Shown here in pieces: positions 34,476 through 41,811 of a stretch of 64,000 nucleotides of DNA. Made by a program: the position numbers and the translations under genes. Source of the stretch: Gemmatimonadota bacterium (lineage in GTDB: Bacteria; Gemmatimonadota; Gemmatimonadetes; Gemmatimonadales; Gemmatimonadaceae). The stretch's first letter is position 1; each line of letters starts with the position of its first letter. The stretch lies in contig JADJNZ010000001.1 in the NCBI GenBank assembly GCA_016714015.1, forward strand, positions 992,001 to 1,056,000, written 5' to 3'. The notes beneath the pieces were generated by a model. It did not search any database, was not told where the DNA came from, and saw nothing but the letters and a program-made list of their open reading frames with translations.

Positions 34476-35332
34476 ACCCGGTCGCGCGCGCGGCCGGTCA
34501 CCTCGCGCGCGACGCCGGCGGCCACGAGCCGGTCGAGCGCGTCGGCCGCCGCAGGGCGCGAGCAGTCGAGCGACTCGGCGAGCGCCGGCATCGTCGTCAC
34601 GAATCGCACCCGCAACACGTCGAGCGCGCGTCGCGCGGTGATGGCGGCGCGCCCCAGCCCGTCCAGTCGCACCGTCTCGTCGGCCAGCCCGCCGATCAGC
34701 GACTCGATGCGCTGCCGCACCCCCCGCGCGCGCCTCGCCACCGCCGCGAGCCCGAGGCGCTCCCACGGCGCTGCATCGCCCGCGCGCCAGGACGCGAGCG
34801 CGACCTGCCGCTCGTCGGCCGGGACGTCGGCGAAGGGGAGCAGTCGCACGTGGTCAGCGCGACCGCCGGCGCAGAGCGCCAGCGCGGCGACCGCTTCGCC
34901 CAGCGCGGGATCGGGACTCCACGCCGCGGCATCGAGCGCACGCGCGAGCACGGGGCGTTCTGTCCCGACCTCACGCCAGATCGCTTCCAGCCGGGGCCGT
35001 TCGGTGTAGGTTGAAAGGGCGGGTGCGACGATCGCGAAGCGCTGCGACGCGAGTGGGGCACCACTTCGGACCCGGCGCTCCTCGGAGCGGATGAGATCGC
35101 GCCAATGCAGGACGGCTGCCGGAAGGTCGGCATCGTGCAGCGGATCCCCATCCGCCGCGGCGAGGGCGTGAAGCGGGACCGGACTCGCCCCATCGGAGGC
35201 GAGTCGGCCGAGTTGGGCGATCGCCCCGAGCCGGAGGGCTTGGGCGACGGCCGGCGGGGCATAGCCGGCAATGGCGTCGAGGCGGCCGAGCTCGTCCGCG
35301 GCCTCTTCGATTAGCCTCGTTGAACTTGCCAT
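34424..35332 (-). CDS. Unrecognised protein with C-terminal winged-helix DNA-binding domain
   Basis: A 302-residue Ala/Arg-rich protein. The first 230 residues are mostly helical (EEAADELGRLDAIAGYAPPAVAQAL; RIESLIGGLADETVRLDGL) and I do not recognise them; no Fic HxFx(D/E)GNGR motif is visible. The last 55 residues form a winged helix: LAESLDCSRPAAADALDRLVAAGVAREVTGRARDRVYAW, like the HTH found at the end of Fic-type or RHE_PE00001 (DUF1612) proteins. A palindrome lies upstream at 35351-35361, so autoregulation is possible. ATG 35332 was chosen; TTG 35338 is an alternative. Confidence 0.75.
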   Translation of the reverse strand: MASSTRLIEEAADELGRLDAIAGYAPPAVAQALRLGAIAQLGRLASDGASPVPLHALAAADGDPLHDADLPAAVLHWRDLIRSEERRVRSGAPLASQRFAIVAPALSTYTERPRLEAIWREVGTERPVLARALDAAAWSPDPALGEAVAALALCAGGRADHVRLLPFADVPADERQVALASWRAGDAAPWERLGLAAVARRARGVRQRIESLIGGLADETVRLDGLGRAAITARRALDVLRVRFVTTMPALAESLDCSRPAAADALDRLVAAGVAREVTGRARDRVYAWGAACTVAESATTV

Positions 35333-35417
35333 GACCAATGTTAGTGCTACAAAACTGTTTTAGATAGTGCAAATGCCGCGGTCCAGTGAGCGAAAGTCAC
35401 TTTTCATACAATATTTA
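35333..35417. promoter_or_regulatory. AT-rich divergent promoter region with AAAACTGTTTT palindrome
   Basis: An abrupt AT-rich patch between the HTH gene and the ChaN-like gene. It contains AAAACTGTTTT, an 11-bp perfect palindrome at 35351-35361, flanked by TAGTGC direct repeats (35343-35348 and 35365-35370). TACAAT at 35407-35412 is a good -10 only 5 bp before ATG 35418, implying a leaderless mRNA if used. No good -35 was found 17 bp upstream. The palindrome is a plausible site for the adjacent winged-helix protein. Confidence 0.5.
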
Positions 35418-36386
35418 ATGCGCTCAAAGCTGTTTTTCGTCATCTTCGTGGCCGCCTTCAACGGCGCGTCGGCTCAGACCGCCCCGGCGGCTCAGCCTGT
35501 GCCAGCCTCCCAAGCGACCGCGGGCTATGCCGCCCACCGCGTCTACGACACCAAGAAGAAGCGGTTCATCGACTTCGAGTCGATGGCCGCCTCCCTCGCC
35601 CGCGCCGACATCGTCTTCCTCGGCGAACAGCACGACGACCCGCGCACCCATCAGCTCCAGGCGGCGGCGCTCGACGCGATCGCGCGACGCCGCACCGGCC
35701 CGATCGTGCTCGCCCTCGAGATGTTCGAGCGCGACGCGCAGCCGAGCCTCGACGCGTACCTCGCGGGGACCCGCTCCGAGGCCGACTTCCTCGCCGCGGC
35801 GCGTCCCTGGCCGAACTACCAGGCCGACTACCGTCCGCTCGTCGAGTACGCCCGCGCCAAGGGCTGGCCGGTCGTCGGTGGCAACGTGCCGCGTCGCCTC
35901 GCCTCGGTCGTCGCGCGCCGCGGCCTCGCGGCGCTCGATTCGCTCCCGGCGACCGACCGCGCGTTCATTGCGAAGGACCTCAAGTGCCCTCGCGACGCCT
36001 ATTGGGACCGCTTCAAGGCCACGATGGGCGACATGAGCGGCCACGGGATGCAGCTCTCGCCCGAGCAGGCGGACCAGATGGTGTGGCGCACCTACGAGGC
36101 GCAGTGCGTGAAGGACGAGACGATGGGCGAGGCCGTCGCGGCCGCTCATCTCGAGCGGCGCGCACTCGTCATCCACGCCAACGGATCCTTCCACTCGGAC
36201 TACCGCTTCGGCACGGCCGAGCGGGCCAAGTGGCGCGCGCCGTCGGCGCGGATCGCGGTGGTGAGCTTCGTGCCGGTCCCCGACCTCGATACGGTCGATG
36301 CCCGCGCGCAGCGGAAGCTCGGCGACTACGTCGTCTTCACGCTCGCCACGCCGAAGCCGGCGCCGGCCGCGGCCTCGACGCCCTGA
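35418..36386 (+). CDS. ChaN-family (heme-binding uptake, Tiki superfamily) exported protein
   Basis: A 322-residue exported protein with a signal peptide (MRSKLFFVIFVAAFNGASAQ). The ChaN/DUF399 pattern is clear: DIVFLGEQHDDPRTHQLQAAAL (the GEQHD motif, residues about 69-73), LALEMFERDAQPSLDAYL, WPNYQADYRPLVEYARAKGWPVVGGNVPRR, and VIHANGSFHSDY near the C-terminus. Homologues bind heme and act in iron uptake or have protease-like TIKI folds. ATG 35418 gives the cleanest signal peptide; an ATG at 35373 would add 15 residues. A perfect 10-bp hairpin overlaps the stop. Confidence 0.9.
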   Translation: MRSKLFFVIFVAAFNGASAQTAPAAQPVPASQATAGYAAHRVYDTKKKRFIDFESMAASLARADIVFLGEQHDDPRTHQLQAAALDAIARRRTGPIVLALEMFERDAQPSLDAYLAGTRSEADFLAAARPWPNYQADYRPLVEYARAKGWPVVGGNVPRRLASVVARRGLAALDSLPATDRAFIAKDLKCPRDAYWDRFKATMGDMSGHGMQLSPEQADQMVWRTYEAQCVKDETMGEAVAAAHLERRALVIHANGSFHSDYRFGTAERAKWRAPSARIAVVSFVPVPDLDTVDARAQRKLGDYVVFTLATPKPAPAAASTP

Positions 36387-36406
36387 GGCGCCGCCCGGCG
36401 CCTCAG
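36383..36406. terminator. Perfect hairpin spanning two convergent stop codons
   Basis: CTGAGGCGCC (36383-36392), loop GCCC, GGCGCCTCAG (36397-36406): a 10-bp perfect stem with a 4-nt loop. The left arm contains the TGA of the ChaN-like gene and the right arm the TGA of the opposite-strand gene, so the palindrome supplies both stops. Bidirectional terminator is the natural reading, though no U-run follows. Confidence 0.65.
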
Positions 36407-37473
36407 AGGTCTTCCCACACGAACCCGACGGCGAGGCGCACGAGCCGCTTCTTCTGCGCGTCGTAGCGCAGGAGCGTCGTCCCGCCGGCGCGGTGCGCGC
36501 GTCCCACCGCGGCCACGTCATCGAGCCCGTCGCCGTCGAGGTCCGCGGCGTGCAGCAGGTCGTGGACCTTGAAGCGCAGGTCCTCCACCGCGAGCGGCGT
36601 CGCCCGGCCGAGCGAGTCCACGAGCACCACGCGCTGCCGCGTCCACTCCGCGCCACCCGCACGGAGGCTCACCGCGAGCATCGCACGCCCCGCGCCGAAG
36701 CAGCCGCTCACGCGCGACGACGACGCCGTCACCCGCTTGGCGAGCCGCTCGTAGATCGGCGGGCCGAGCGCCCGGAGCGAGGCCTCGAGCGAGTCGCGCA
36801 CGAACTTGAGGCGATCGGCGAACGCGCCCGCGATCGGGGCGCGCACGCAGGGCGCGACGCCCGCGTCGGTCATCGCGAGTGCGGGCGTCGGCGCCGGTGC
36901 CGGTGCCCCCGCCGGCGCTGACACCGCCGCACCGGTCGCGCCGAGCCGGAACGCCGAGGCCGCCACGGTCGCCTTCGCCTGGGCCGCGCTGTCCATCGTT
37001 GCGCTCCCCGCGAGCACGAGCACGATCCGTCCATTCCAGGTATCGACGCCGCTCGCGCGCACGCGCTCGGTCCCCCACGGCGCGCGGAGCGTGAACTCGG
37101 TGCCGACCTTGATCGGGGTCGCCGCCGCCACCGCCTCGCGATACGCGGCCGCGACGGCGCTGTCCTTCCGGACCTCGAGGTCCACGCGCCCGATGTCGAG
37201 CAGCATCCGCTTGCCGCGGCTCGCCGCGACGAACCAACTTTCGCCCGTCGGCGCGAAGACGAGGTAGGGGCGCACGCTGTCGGGGCGCACCGTGGCACCG
37301 CCCTGCGTCGGCGCCGTCGCGCTCGGGCCCGCTCCGGTGGCCGGCGCCGACGCCTGGGCGTTCGCGATCGTCGCCGTCGCGGTGAGCGCAGGCGCGAGCG
37401 CGACGATCGAAGCGATGGCGCCGAGCCCGAGTGTCCGCAGCACCCTGCCGTGTTCCCTGATCTGGTCTCTCAT
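36403..37473 (-). CDS. Exported hypothetical protein
   Basis: A 356-residue protein with a signal peptide (LGAIASIVALAPALTATATIANAQA) then a Pro/Ala/Thr-rich linker. No family is recognised. Features: DSVRPYLVFAPTGESWFVAASRGKRMLLDIGRVD, a second Ala/Pro-rich linker at about residues 180-200, and near the C-terminus HAADLDGDGLDDVAAVGRAHRAGGTTLLRYD, which looks like one FG-GAP/VCBS-type calcium-binding unit (DxDGDGxxD). It ends at the shared hairpin with the ChaN-like gene and starts 12 bp from the divergent FAD-subunit gene, so the promoters must lie inside coding sequence or the start is further in. Confidence 0.75.
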   Translation of the reverse strand: MRDQIREHGRVLRTLGLGAIASIVALAPALTATATIANAQASAPATGAGPSATAPTQGGATVRPDSVRPYLVFAPTGESWFVAASRGKRMLLDIGRVDLEVRKDSAVAAAYREAVAAATPIKVGTEFTLRAPWGTERVRASGVDTWNGRIVLVLAGSATMDSAAQAKATVAASAFRLGATGAAVSAPAGAPAPAPTPALAMTDAGVAPCVRAPIAGAFADRLKFVRDSLEASLRALGPPIYERLAKRVTASSSRVSGCFGAGRAMLAVSLRAGGAEWTRQRVVLVDSLGRATPLAVEDLRFKVHDLLHAADLDGDGLDDVAAVGRAHRAGGTTLLRYDAQKKRLVRLAVGFVWEDL

Positions 37474-37485
37474 GACGCGCGAAAT

Positions 37486-38457
37486 ATGACGAGCTTCGCG
37501 TACCTCCGCGCCGCCACCCTCCCCGACGCCCTCGCCGCGCTCGGGGATCCGGGCACGCGCGCGATCGGCGGCGGGACCGACCTGCTCCCCTGCATCGACG
37601 AAGGGGTCGTGCGGCTCACGCGCGTGGTGGACGTCCGCGACCTCCCCGGCGCCGGCGACATCACCCTGCGCACCGACGGGTCAGCGCGGGTCGGGGCGGG
37701 GGTACGCCTCGCCGACCTCGCCGCGCACGCCGGAGTGCGCGCGCACTTCCCGCTCCTCGCCGATGCGGCGGCGGCGGTGGGGTCGCCCGCGCTCCGCAAC
37801 ATGGGCACGCTCGGCGGCAACCTCGGGCAGCGGATGCGCTGCTGGTACTTCCGGCGCGGCGTCGCCTGTTTCAAGAACGGCGGCGACCGCTGCGCCGCGT
37901 ACGCCGGCGAGCATGAGTACCACGGCATCATCCCCGGCGGGAGCTGCCACGCGGTGCATCCGTCCGACCCGGCGGTCGCCCTCGAGGTGCTCGACGCGCA
38001 AGTGGAGATCGCCGGCCCCGGCGGGGCGACGCGGCGCTGCACCATCGCCGAGCTGTACGCCGGCGCGATGGATGACCCGCACGGCGAGATGACGCTCGGG
38101 GCGGGCGAACTCATCACCGCGGTCGAGCTGCCGGCCGCCGCGGCCGATGGCGTGCAGCACTGGGAGAAGATCATCCAGCGCGGCGCGTGGGACTTTTCGC
38201 TCATCGCCTGCGCAGCGGCGCGGCGCACCGACGGCTCGGTGCGCATGGCCCTCGGCGGCGTGGGGCTGGGACCCTGGCGCATCGCGCACTCGGTGGAGGA
38301 GGATGTCGCCTCGGGCGGTCTCGACGAGGACAGCATCGATGCGCTCGCCGAGCGCGCGATGTACGACACCGTGCCGCTCGCGCGGAACGGCTACAAGGTC
38401 TGGATGGCGCAGGCTGCGCTGCGGCGCGCGATGCGCGCGATCGGGGCGGCGAGCTAG
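37486..38457 (+). CDS. FAD-binding subunit of a molybdenum hydroxylase (PaoB/CoxM-like)
   Basis: A 323-residue FAD subunit. FAD-binding blocks: RAIGGGTDLLPCI (residues about 27-39) and ALRNMGTLGGNLGQR (about 104-118). CWYFRRGVACFKNGGDRCAAYAGEHEYHGI is an insertion with Cys that in PaoB/YagS-like subunits binds an extra [4Fe-4S] cluster. This makes it the missing third subunit for the CoxS/CoxL-type genes at 30.1-32.8 kb, although 4.7 kb with seven other genes intervene. ATG 37486 gives MTSFAYLRAATLPDAL, the normal family start. Confidence 0.93.
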   Translation: MTSFAYLRAATLPDALAALGDPGTRAIGGGTDLLPCIDEGVVRLTRVVDVRDLPGAGDITLRTDGSARVGAGVRLADLAAHAGVRAHFPLLADAAAAVGSPALRNMGTLGGNLGQRMRCWYFRRGVACFKNGGDRCAAYAGEHEYHGIIPGGSCHAVHPSDPAVALEVLDAQVEIAGPGGATRRCTIAELYAGAMDDPHGEMTLGAGELITAVELPAAAADGVQHWEKIIQRGAWDFSLIACAAARRTDGSVRMALGGVGLGPWRIAHSVEEDVASGGLDEDSIDALAERAMYDTVPLARNGYKVWMAQAALRRAMRAIGAAS

Positions 38458-38582
38458 CGCTCAAACCCTTCCGTGGGACGAACGGTCGAATCGGGATGAC
38501 CAGATCGGCAGGGGCGCGAAACCGGGGGAACGGGACGCGCCGTAAGGCCTGCATCGACCGACCCTTCACCCGAGTCCTCCGG

Positions 38583-39767
38583 ATGTCGCCCTTCATGTCG
38601 CTCCGTCATTCGCTCGTCGCCGCCGCCACGCTCGCGGCCGCGCTGCCCCTTGTCGCCATCGCGCAGCCGCGCGACGCGGACACGCGCTACGTGATCTCCA
38701 TCGGCCATCATCCGCGCGTCGACGGCATCCGGATCAACTTCCGCGACCGCGAGTTCGACCTCGTGCGCGGCGCCAACATCACCCTCTGGACGCCGTATCG
38801 CGATGCGGAGCTCGGCGAGGTGCGCGGGCTCGCCCTCGGGCTCCCCGCGACCGGTGCGGGCGGGCTCACGGGCTTCGGCATCGCACCGGTCGGCCTCGCC
38901 ATCGAGCATGACGCGCACGGCATCATGCTCGGCGGACTCGGCATCGGCGCGGGCGGCGAGCTGCGCGGCATCAGCATCGGCGGCATCGGCGCCGGAGCGG
39001 GCGGCGGCGTGCGCGGCCTCGCCATCGGCGGCATCGGCGTGGGATCGGGCGGCGACGTGCGCGGCATCGCGCTCGGCGGCATCGGCGCCGGGGTCGGCGG
39101 CAACGTGCGCGGGCTCGCGGCCGGCGGCATCGGCGTGGGGGCGGGCGGCAACATCCGCGGCATCGTGATCGGCGGCATCGGCGCGGCGGCGGGCGGCGAC
39201 CTGCGCGGCGCGGCGATCGGCGGCATCGGCGTGGGGGCGGGCGGCGATGCGCGCGGCCTGCTCATCGGCGGCATCGGTGCCGGCGTGGGCGGCGACGTGC
39301 GCGGCATCGCGATCGGCGGCGTGGGCGTCGGCGCGGGCGGTGATGCGCGCGGCATCCTGATCGGCGGCGTGGGCGTCGGCGCGGGCGGCAGCGTGAACGG
39401 CATCGCGATCGGCGGCGTGGGCGTCGGGGCGGGTGACCGGATCCACGGCGCGGCGATCGGACTCGTGGGCGTGGGGTCGCCGCGCATCGAGGGCCTCGCG
39501 ATCGGCGGCTACGTGCGCGCGGAGGAGGTGCGCGGGCTGATCATCGCGCCGGCGCTCTTCCGGTCGTTCGAGAGCGCGGACGTGCGCGGCGTGATGCTGT
39601 CGGGCGTGACGATCACGAACGGGCACCACAAGGGGCTCGCGATCGCGGTGGTGAACTACGCCGAGTCGCTCGACGGCGTGCAGCTCGGCGTGCTGAACAT
39701 CGTGCGCGAGAACCCGGCGGGGCGGCGGTGGTTGCCGATCGTCAACTGGGGCAATGGGGGGCGGTGA
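38583..39767 (+). CDS. Exported repeat protein, LA_2272-like surface repeat family
   Basis: A 394-residue exported protein with a signal peptide (SLVAAATLAAALPLVAIAQP). The middle is built of 11 exact 16-residue repeats of form GG(I/V)G-x-G-x-GG-x-x-(R/N/H)G-x-x-I (38931-39458), plus a few degenerate ones. Glycine every other position and hydrophobics at fixed spacing predict a solenoid or beta-roll. The C-terminus LDGVQLGVLNIVRENPAGRRWLPIVNWG is a motif I associate with LA_2272-type surface repeat proteins of diderms. Function unknown; surface exposure is inferred. A repeat element begins 5 bp after the stop. ATG 38583 is used; 38595 is also possible. Confidence 0.85.
   Translation: MSPFMSLRHSLVAAATLAAALPLVAIAQPRDADTRYVISIGHHPRVDGIRINFRDREFDLVRGANITLWTPYRDAELGEVRGLALGLPATGAGGLTGFGIAPVGLAIEHDAHGIMLGGLGIGAGGELRGISIGGIGAGAGGGVRGLAIGGIGVGSGGDVRGIALGGIGAGVGGNVRGLAAGGIGVGAGGNIRGIVIGGIGAAAGGDLRGAAIGGIGVGAGGDARGLLIGGIGAGVGGDVRGIAIGGVGVGAGGDARGILIGGVGVGAGGSVNGIAIGGVGVGAGDRIHGAAIGLVGVGSPRIEGLAIGGYVRAEEVRGLIIAPALFRSFESADVRGVMLSGVTITNGHHKGLAIAVVNYAESLDGVQLGVLNIVRENPAGRRWLPIVNWGNGGR
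38931..39458 (+). repeat. Eleven in-frame 48-bp repeats in the surface protein gene
   Basis: Every unit is exactly 48 bp (16 codons). Unit 1 starts at 38931 (GGLGIGAGGELRGISI) and unit 11 ends at 39458, after which the spacing is broken by a 15-residue unit (GLVGVGSPRIEGLAI). Amino-acid level conservation exceeds DNA conservation (many synonymous and conservative changes), so the array is selected as protein rather than recently expanded. Confidence 0.9.
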
Positions 39768-39772
39768 GTTCC

Positions 39773-39823
39773 TTGATGAAGGCGGAAGGATGAAGGGGGG
39801 CCGGCCGTGCGGCCGGCCCTTCC
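39773..39823. repeat. Interspersed GAAGG-arm inverted-repeat element, copy 3 (short)
   Basis: Left arm TGATGAAGGCGGAAGGATGA (39774-39793), then a perfect 9-bp hairpin GGGCCGGCC-GTGC-GGCCGGCCC (39798-39819) directly followed by TTCC. The right arm is reduced to a few CTTCC units (39818-39829), so this copy is truncated compared with copies 1, 2 and 4. It lies just after the stop of the repeat-protein gene. Confidence 0.75.
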
Positions 39824-39961
39824 TGCTTCCGGCGTCCGGCCATCCCGCGGCTGGCGTTTCCGGCGACGCGAGCGCAACGTGCGGAGGGGCTCCTGCGTTG
39901 CTGCGGGAGTCGGGGCGCGCCTCGGGTGACGCCCGTCATCATCCGATCCGGAGGTAAGGGC

Positions 39962-41041
39962 ATGCGCGCTTCTTCGTTCACCTCGTTCACTTCGTTCGCT
40001 TTGTCGCGGAAGGTGCGGTCGCACGTGCGGTCGCTCTCGGTCGTCGCCGCGCTGCTGGTCCCCGCGATCACCCCGGCCCCGCTCGCGGCACAGGGGGCGC
40101 CGGTGCCGAACGCCGAGTGGGAGGTGCCGTGGGGAGCGGGGGGTCGCCCGCGCGATCCGTTCGTCGCGCCCGACGGGCAGGTCTGGTTCGTGGGGCAGGT
40201 GGAGAACTACATCGCGCGCCTCGATCCGCGCACCGGGGAGTTCAAGCGCTTCGAGATCGACGCGGGGACCAATCCGCACAACCTGATCATCGACCCGAGC
40301 GGGAACGTCTGGTACTCGGGGAACCGGAACGGGATGATCGGGAAGCTCGACCCGCGCACCGGCGAGATCACCCGCTTCCCGATGCCCGACCCGCGGGTGC
40401 GCGACCCGCACACGATGGTGTTCGACGCGAAGGGGGACATCTGGTGGACGGCGCAGCAGTCCGGCGCGGTGGGCCACCTGGAGACGCGCACCGGGAAGTA
40501 CCGCATCGTCTTCACGGGCGAGGGGACCAAGCCGTACGGGATCGTGCTCAACTCCAAGGGCGTGCCGTGGTTCAATCTGTTCGGCACGAACAAGATCGCG
40601 CACATCGATCCGGCGACGATGGCCGTCACGACGATCACGCTCCCCGACGAGCGCGCGCGCGGCCGGCGCATCGCGGTCACGAGCGACGACGTGATCTGGT
40701 ACACCGACTACACGCGCGGCTATCTCGGGCGCGTCGATCCGCGCACGAACGCGGTGACGGAGATCCCGATGCCGGCCGGCGCGGGCTCGCTGCCGTACGG
40801 GATGGCGTCGGATGACAAGGACCGCATCTGGGTGACCGAGGGCGTGCCGAACAAGGGCGCGCGGCTCCTCGGCTACGATCCTGCGACGCGGACCTGGTTC
40901 GCGAGCACGCCGGTGGGACGGCCGGAGAACAACGTCATCCGGCACATGTACTTCGACAAGAAGACGGGACTGCTCTGGTTCGGGACCGATCAGGGGACGA
41001 TCGGGCGGGCGGAGGTGTCGAAGGTGAGGACGGCGATGTGA
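39962..41041 (+). CDS. Exported Vgb/streptogramin-lyase-like beta-propeller protein
   Basis: A 359-residue exported propeller. Signal: LSVVAALLVPAITPAPLAAQ. Repeats of about 42-45 residues follow, with the pattern G-x-(V/I)-W-(F/Y)-(V/T)...G-x-(I/L)-(G/A)-(R/K)-(L/I)-D-P-(R/A)-T-(G/M), for example GQVWFVGQVENYIARLDPRTGEF, GNVWYSGNRNGMIGKLDPRTGEI and GDIWWTAQQSGAVGHLETRTGKY. The six or seven blades match virginiamycin B lyase-like proteins. GGAGG is 8 bp before the ATG at 39962. Real lyase activity is not established; many relatives are uncharacterised secreted proteins. A double-hairpin repeat element follows. Confidence 0.88.
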   Translation: MRASSFTSFTSFALSRKVRSHVRSLSVVAALLVPAITPAPLAAQGAPVPNAEWEVPWGAGGRPRDPFVAPDGQVWFVGQVENYIARLDPRTGEFKRFEIDAGTNPHNLIIDPSGNVWYSGNRNGMIGKLDPRTGEITRFPMPDPRVRDPHTMVFDAKGDIWWTAQQSGAVGHLETRTGKYRIVFTGEGTKPYGIVLNSKGVPWFNLFGTNKIAHIDPATMAVTTITLPDERARGRRIAVTSDDVIWYTDYTRGYLGRVDPRTNAVTEIPMPAGAGSLPYGMASDDKDRIWVTEGVPNKGARLLGYDPATRTWFASTPVGRPENNVIRHMYFDKKTGLLWFGTDQGTIGRAEVSKVRTAM

Positions 41042-41044
41042 GAT

Positions 41045-41169
41045 GGGATGAAGGCTGAAGGAGGAAGGGGGGCAGGCCGTGCGGCCTGCCCTTCGCGCAT
41101 TCCAGAGCCTGTGTGATGGAAAGGCGAGGCCGAACGGCCTCGCCCCCTTCATCCTTCAGCCTTCATCTG
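41045..41169. repeat. Interspersed GAAGGATGAAGG inverted-repeat element, copy 4 (double hairpin)
   Basis: Arms 41045-41069 and 41145-41169 are nearly perfect complements (GGGATGAAGGCTGAAGGA...). Inside are two independent perfect 9-bp hairpins: GGGCAGGCC-GTGC-GGCCTGCCC (41070-41091) and GGCGAGGCC-GAAC-GGCCTCGCC (41123-41144). The element ends 5 bp before the stop of the convergent membrane-protein gene. The presence of two inner hairpins suggests nested insertion or duplication of the inner module. Confidence 0.87.
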
Positions 41170-41173
41170 AGTC

Positions 41174-41731
41174 TCACGGCCACAGCCACCCGAACATCCC
41201 GCCGGCGATCAGTGCATAGAGCAGCGAATCGAAGCACTGGATCGCGAAGCTCTTCCACGGCCGCGCGAACCAGACCGACTCGGCCATGTAGCCGAGGGCG
41301 TTGGCCATGAAGGTGGCGGTTCCGGTCACGCGGAAGACGGCGCGGTAGTCGCTCCCGGCGGGCAGGGTGTGCCAGGCGAGGTAGGCGACGAAGACCGAGA
41401 CGACGATGGAGGAGAGGAGCGAGAGCCCCATGTTGCGCGCCATGTTCGGCATGCCGCGTGGGGCGATGGTGATGTAGGCGATGGGGCCGGCCTCGACCTT
41501 CGCGCGCCCTTCGGGGGTCTTGAGAATCTCCCCTTCGCCGAACCAGGGGATGACGTATCGCCCCGGGGGGACCCCCGCGGAGCGGATCGCGGCCATGACC
41601 GCATCCTCGGTGGGGAGCGCGCCGAACTCCGTCTTGTGGTTGGGCAGGACGGTCCAGACGAGCGCCGACATCACGAAGATGGCGAAGCCGCTGGCGAGGA
41701 TCGGGACCCACAGGTCGGTCAGGAACTGCAT
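41174..41731 (-). CDS. Hypothetical integral membrane protein
   Basis: A 185-residue protein with about four membrane segments: LWVPILASGFAIFVMSALVWTVL, SLLSSIVVSVFVAYLAWHTL, AVFRVTGTATFMANALGYM and CFDSLLYALIAGGMFGWLW. A soluble loop with TEDAVMAAIRSAGVPPGRYVIPWFGEGEI lies between the first two. I recall no named family. ATG 41731 starts 80 bp upstream of the divergent diguanylate cyclase start. Confidence 0.75.
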   Translation of the reverse strand: MQFLTDLWVPILASGFAIFVMSALVWTVLPNHKTEFGALPTEDAVMAAIRSAGVPPGRYVIPWFGEGEILKTPEGRAKVEAGPIAYITIAPRGMPNMARNMGLSLLSSIVVSVFVAYLAWHTLPAGSDYRAVFRVTGTATFMANALGYMAESVWFARPWKSFAIQCFDSLLYALIAGGMFGWLWP

Positions 41732-41811
41732 GGAGCCTCCGGGGGGAAGGGGTCGTGCATCCCCCGAACGTCTGGCTCTTGGGCCGTCGCCGCAATACCA
41801 TAGGGGTTCCC

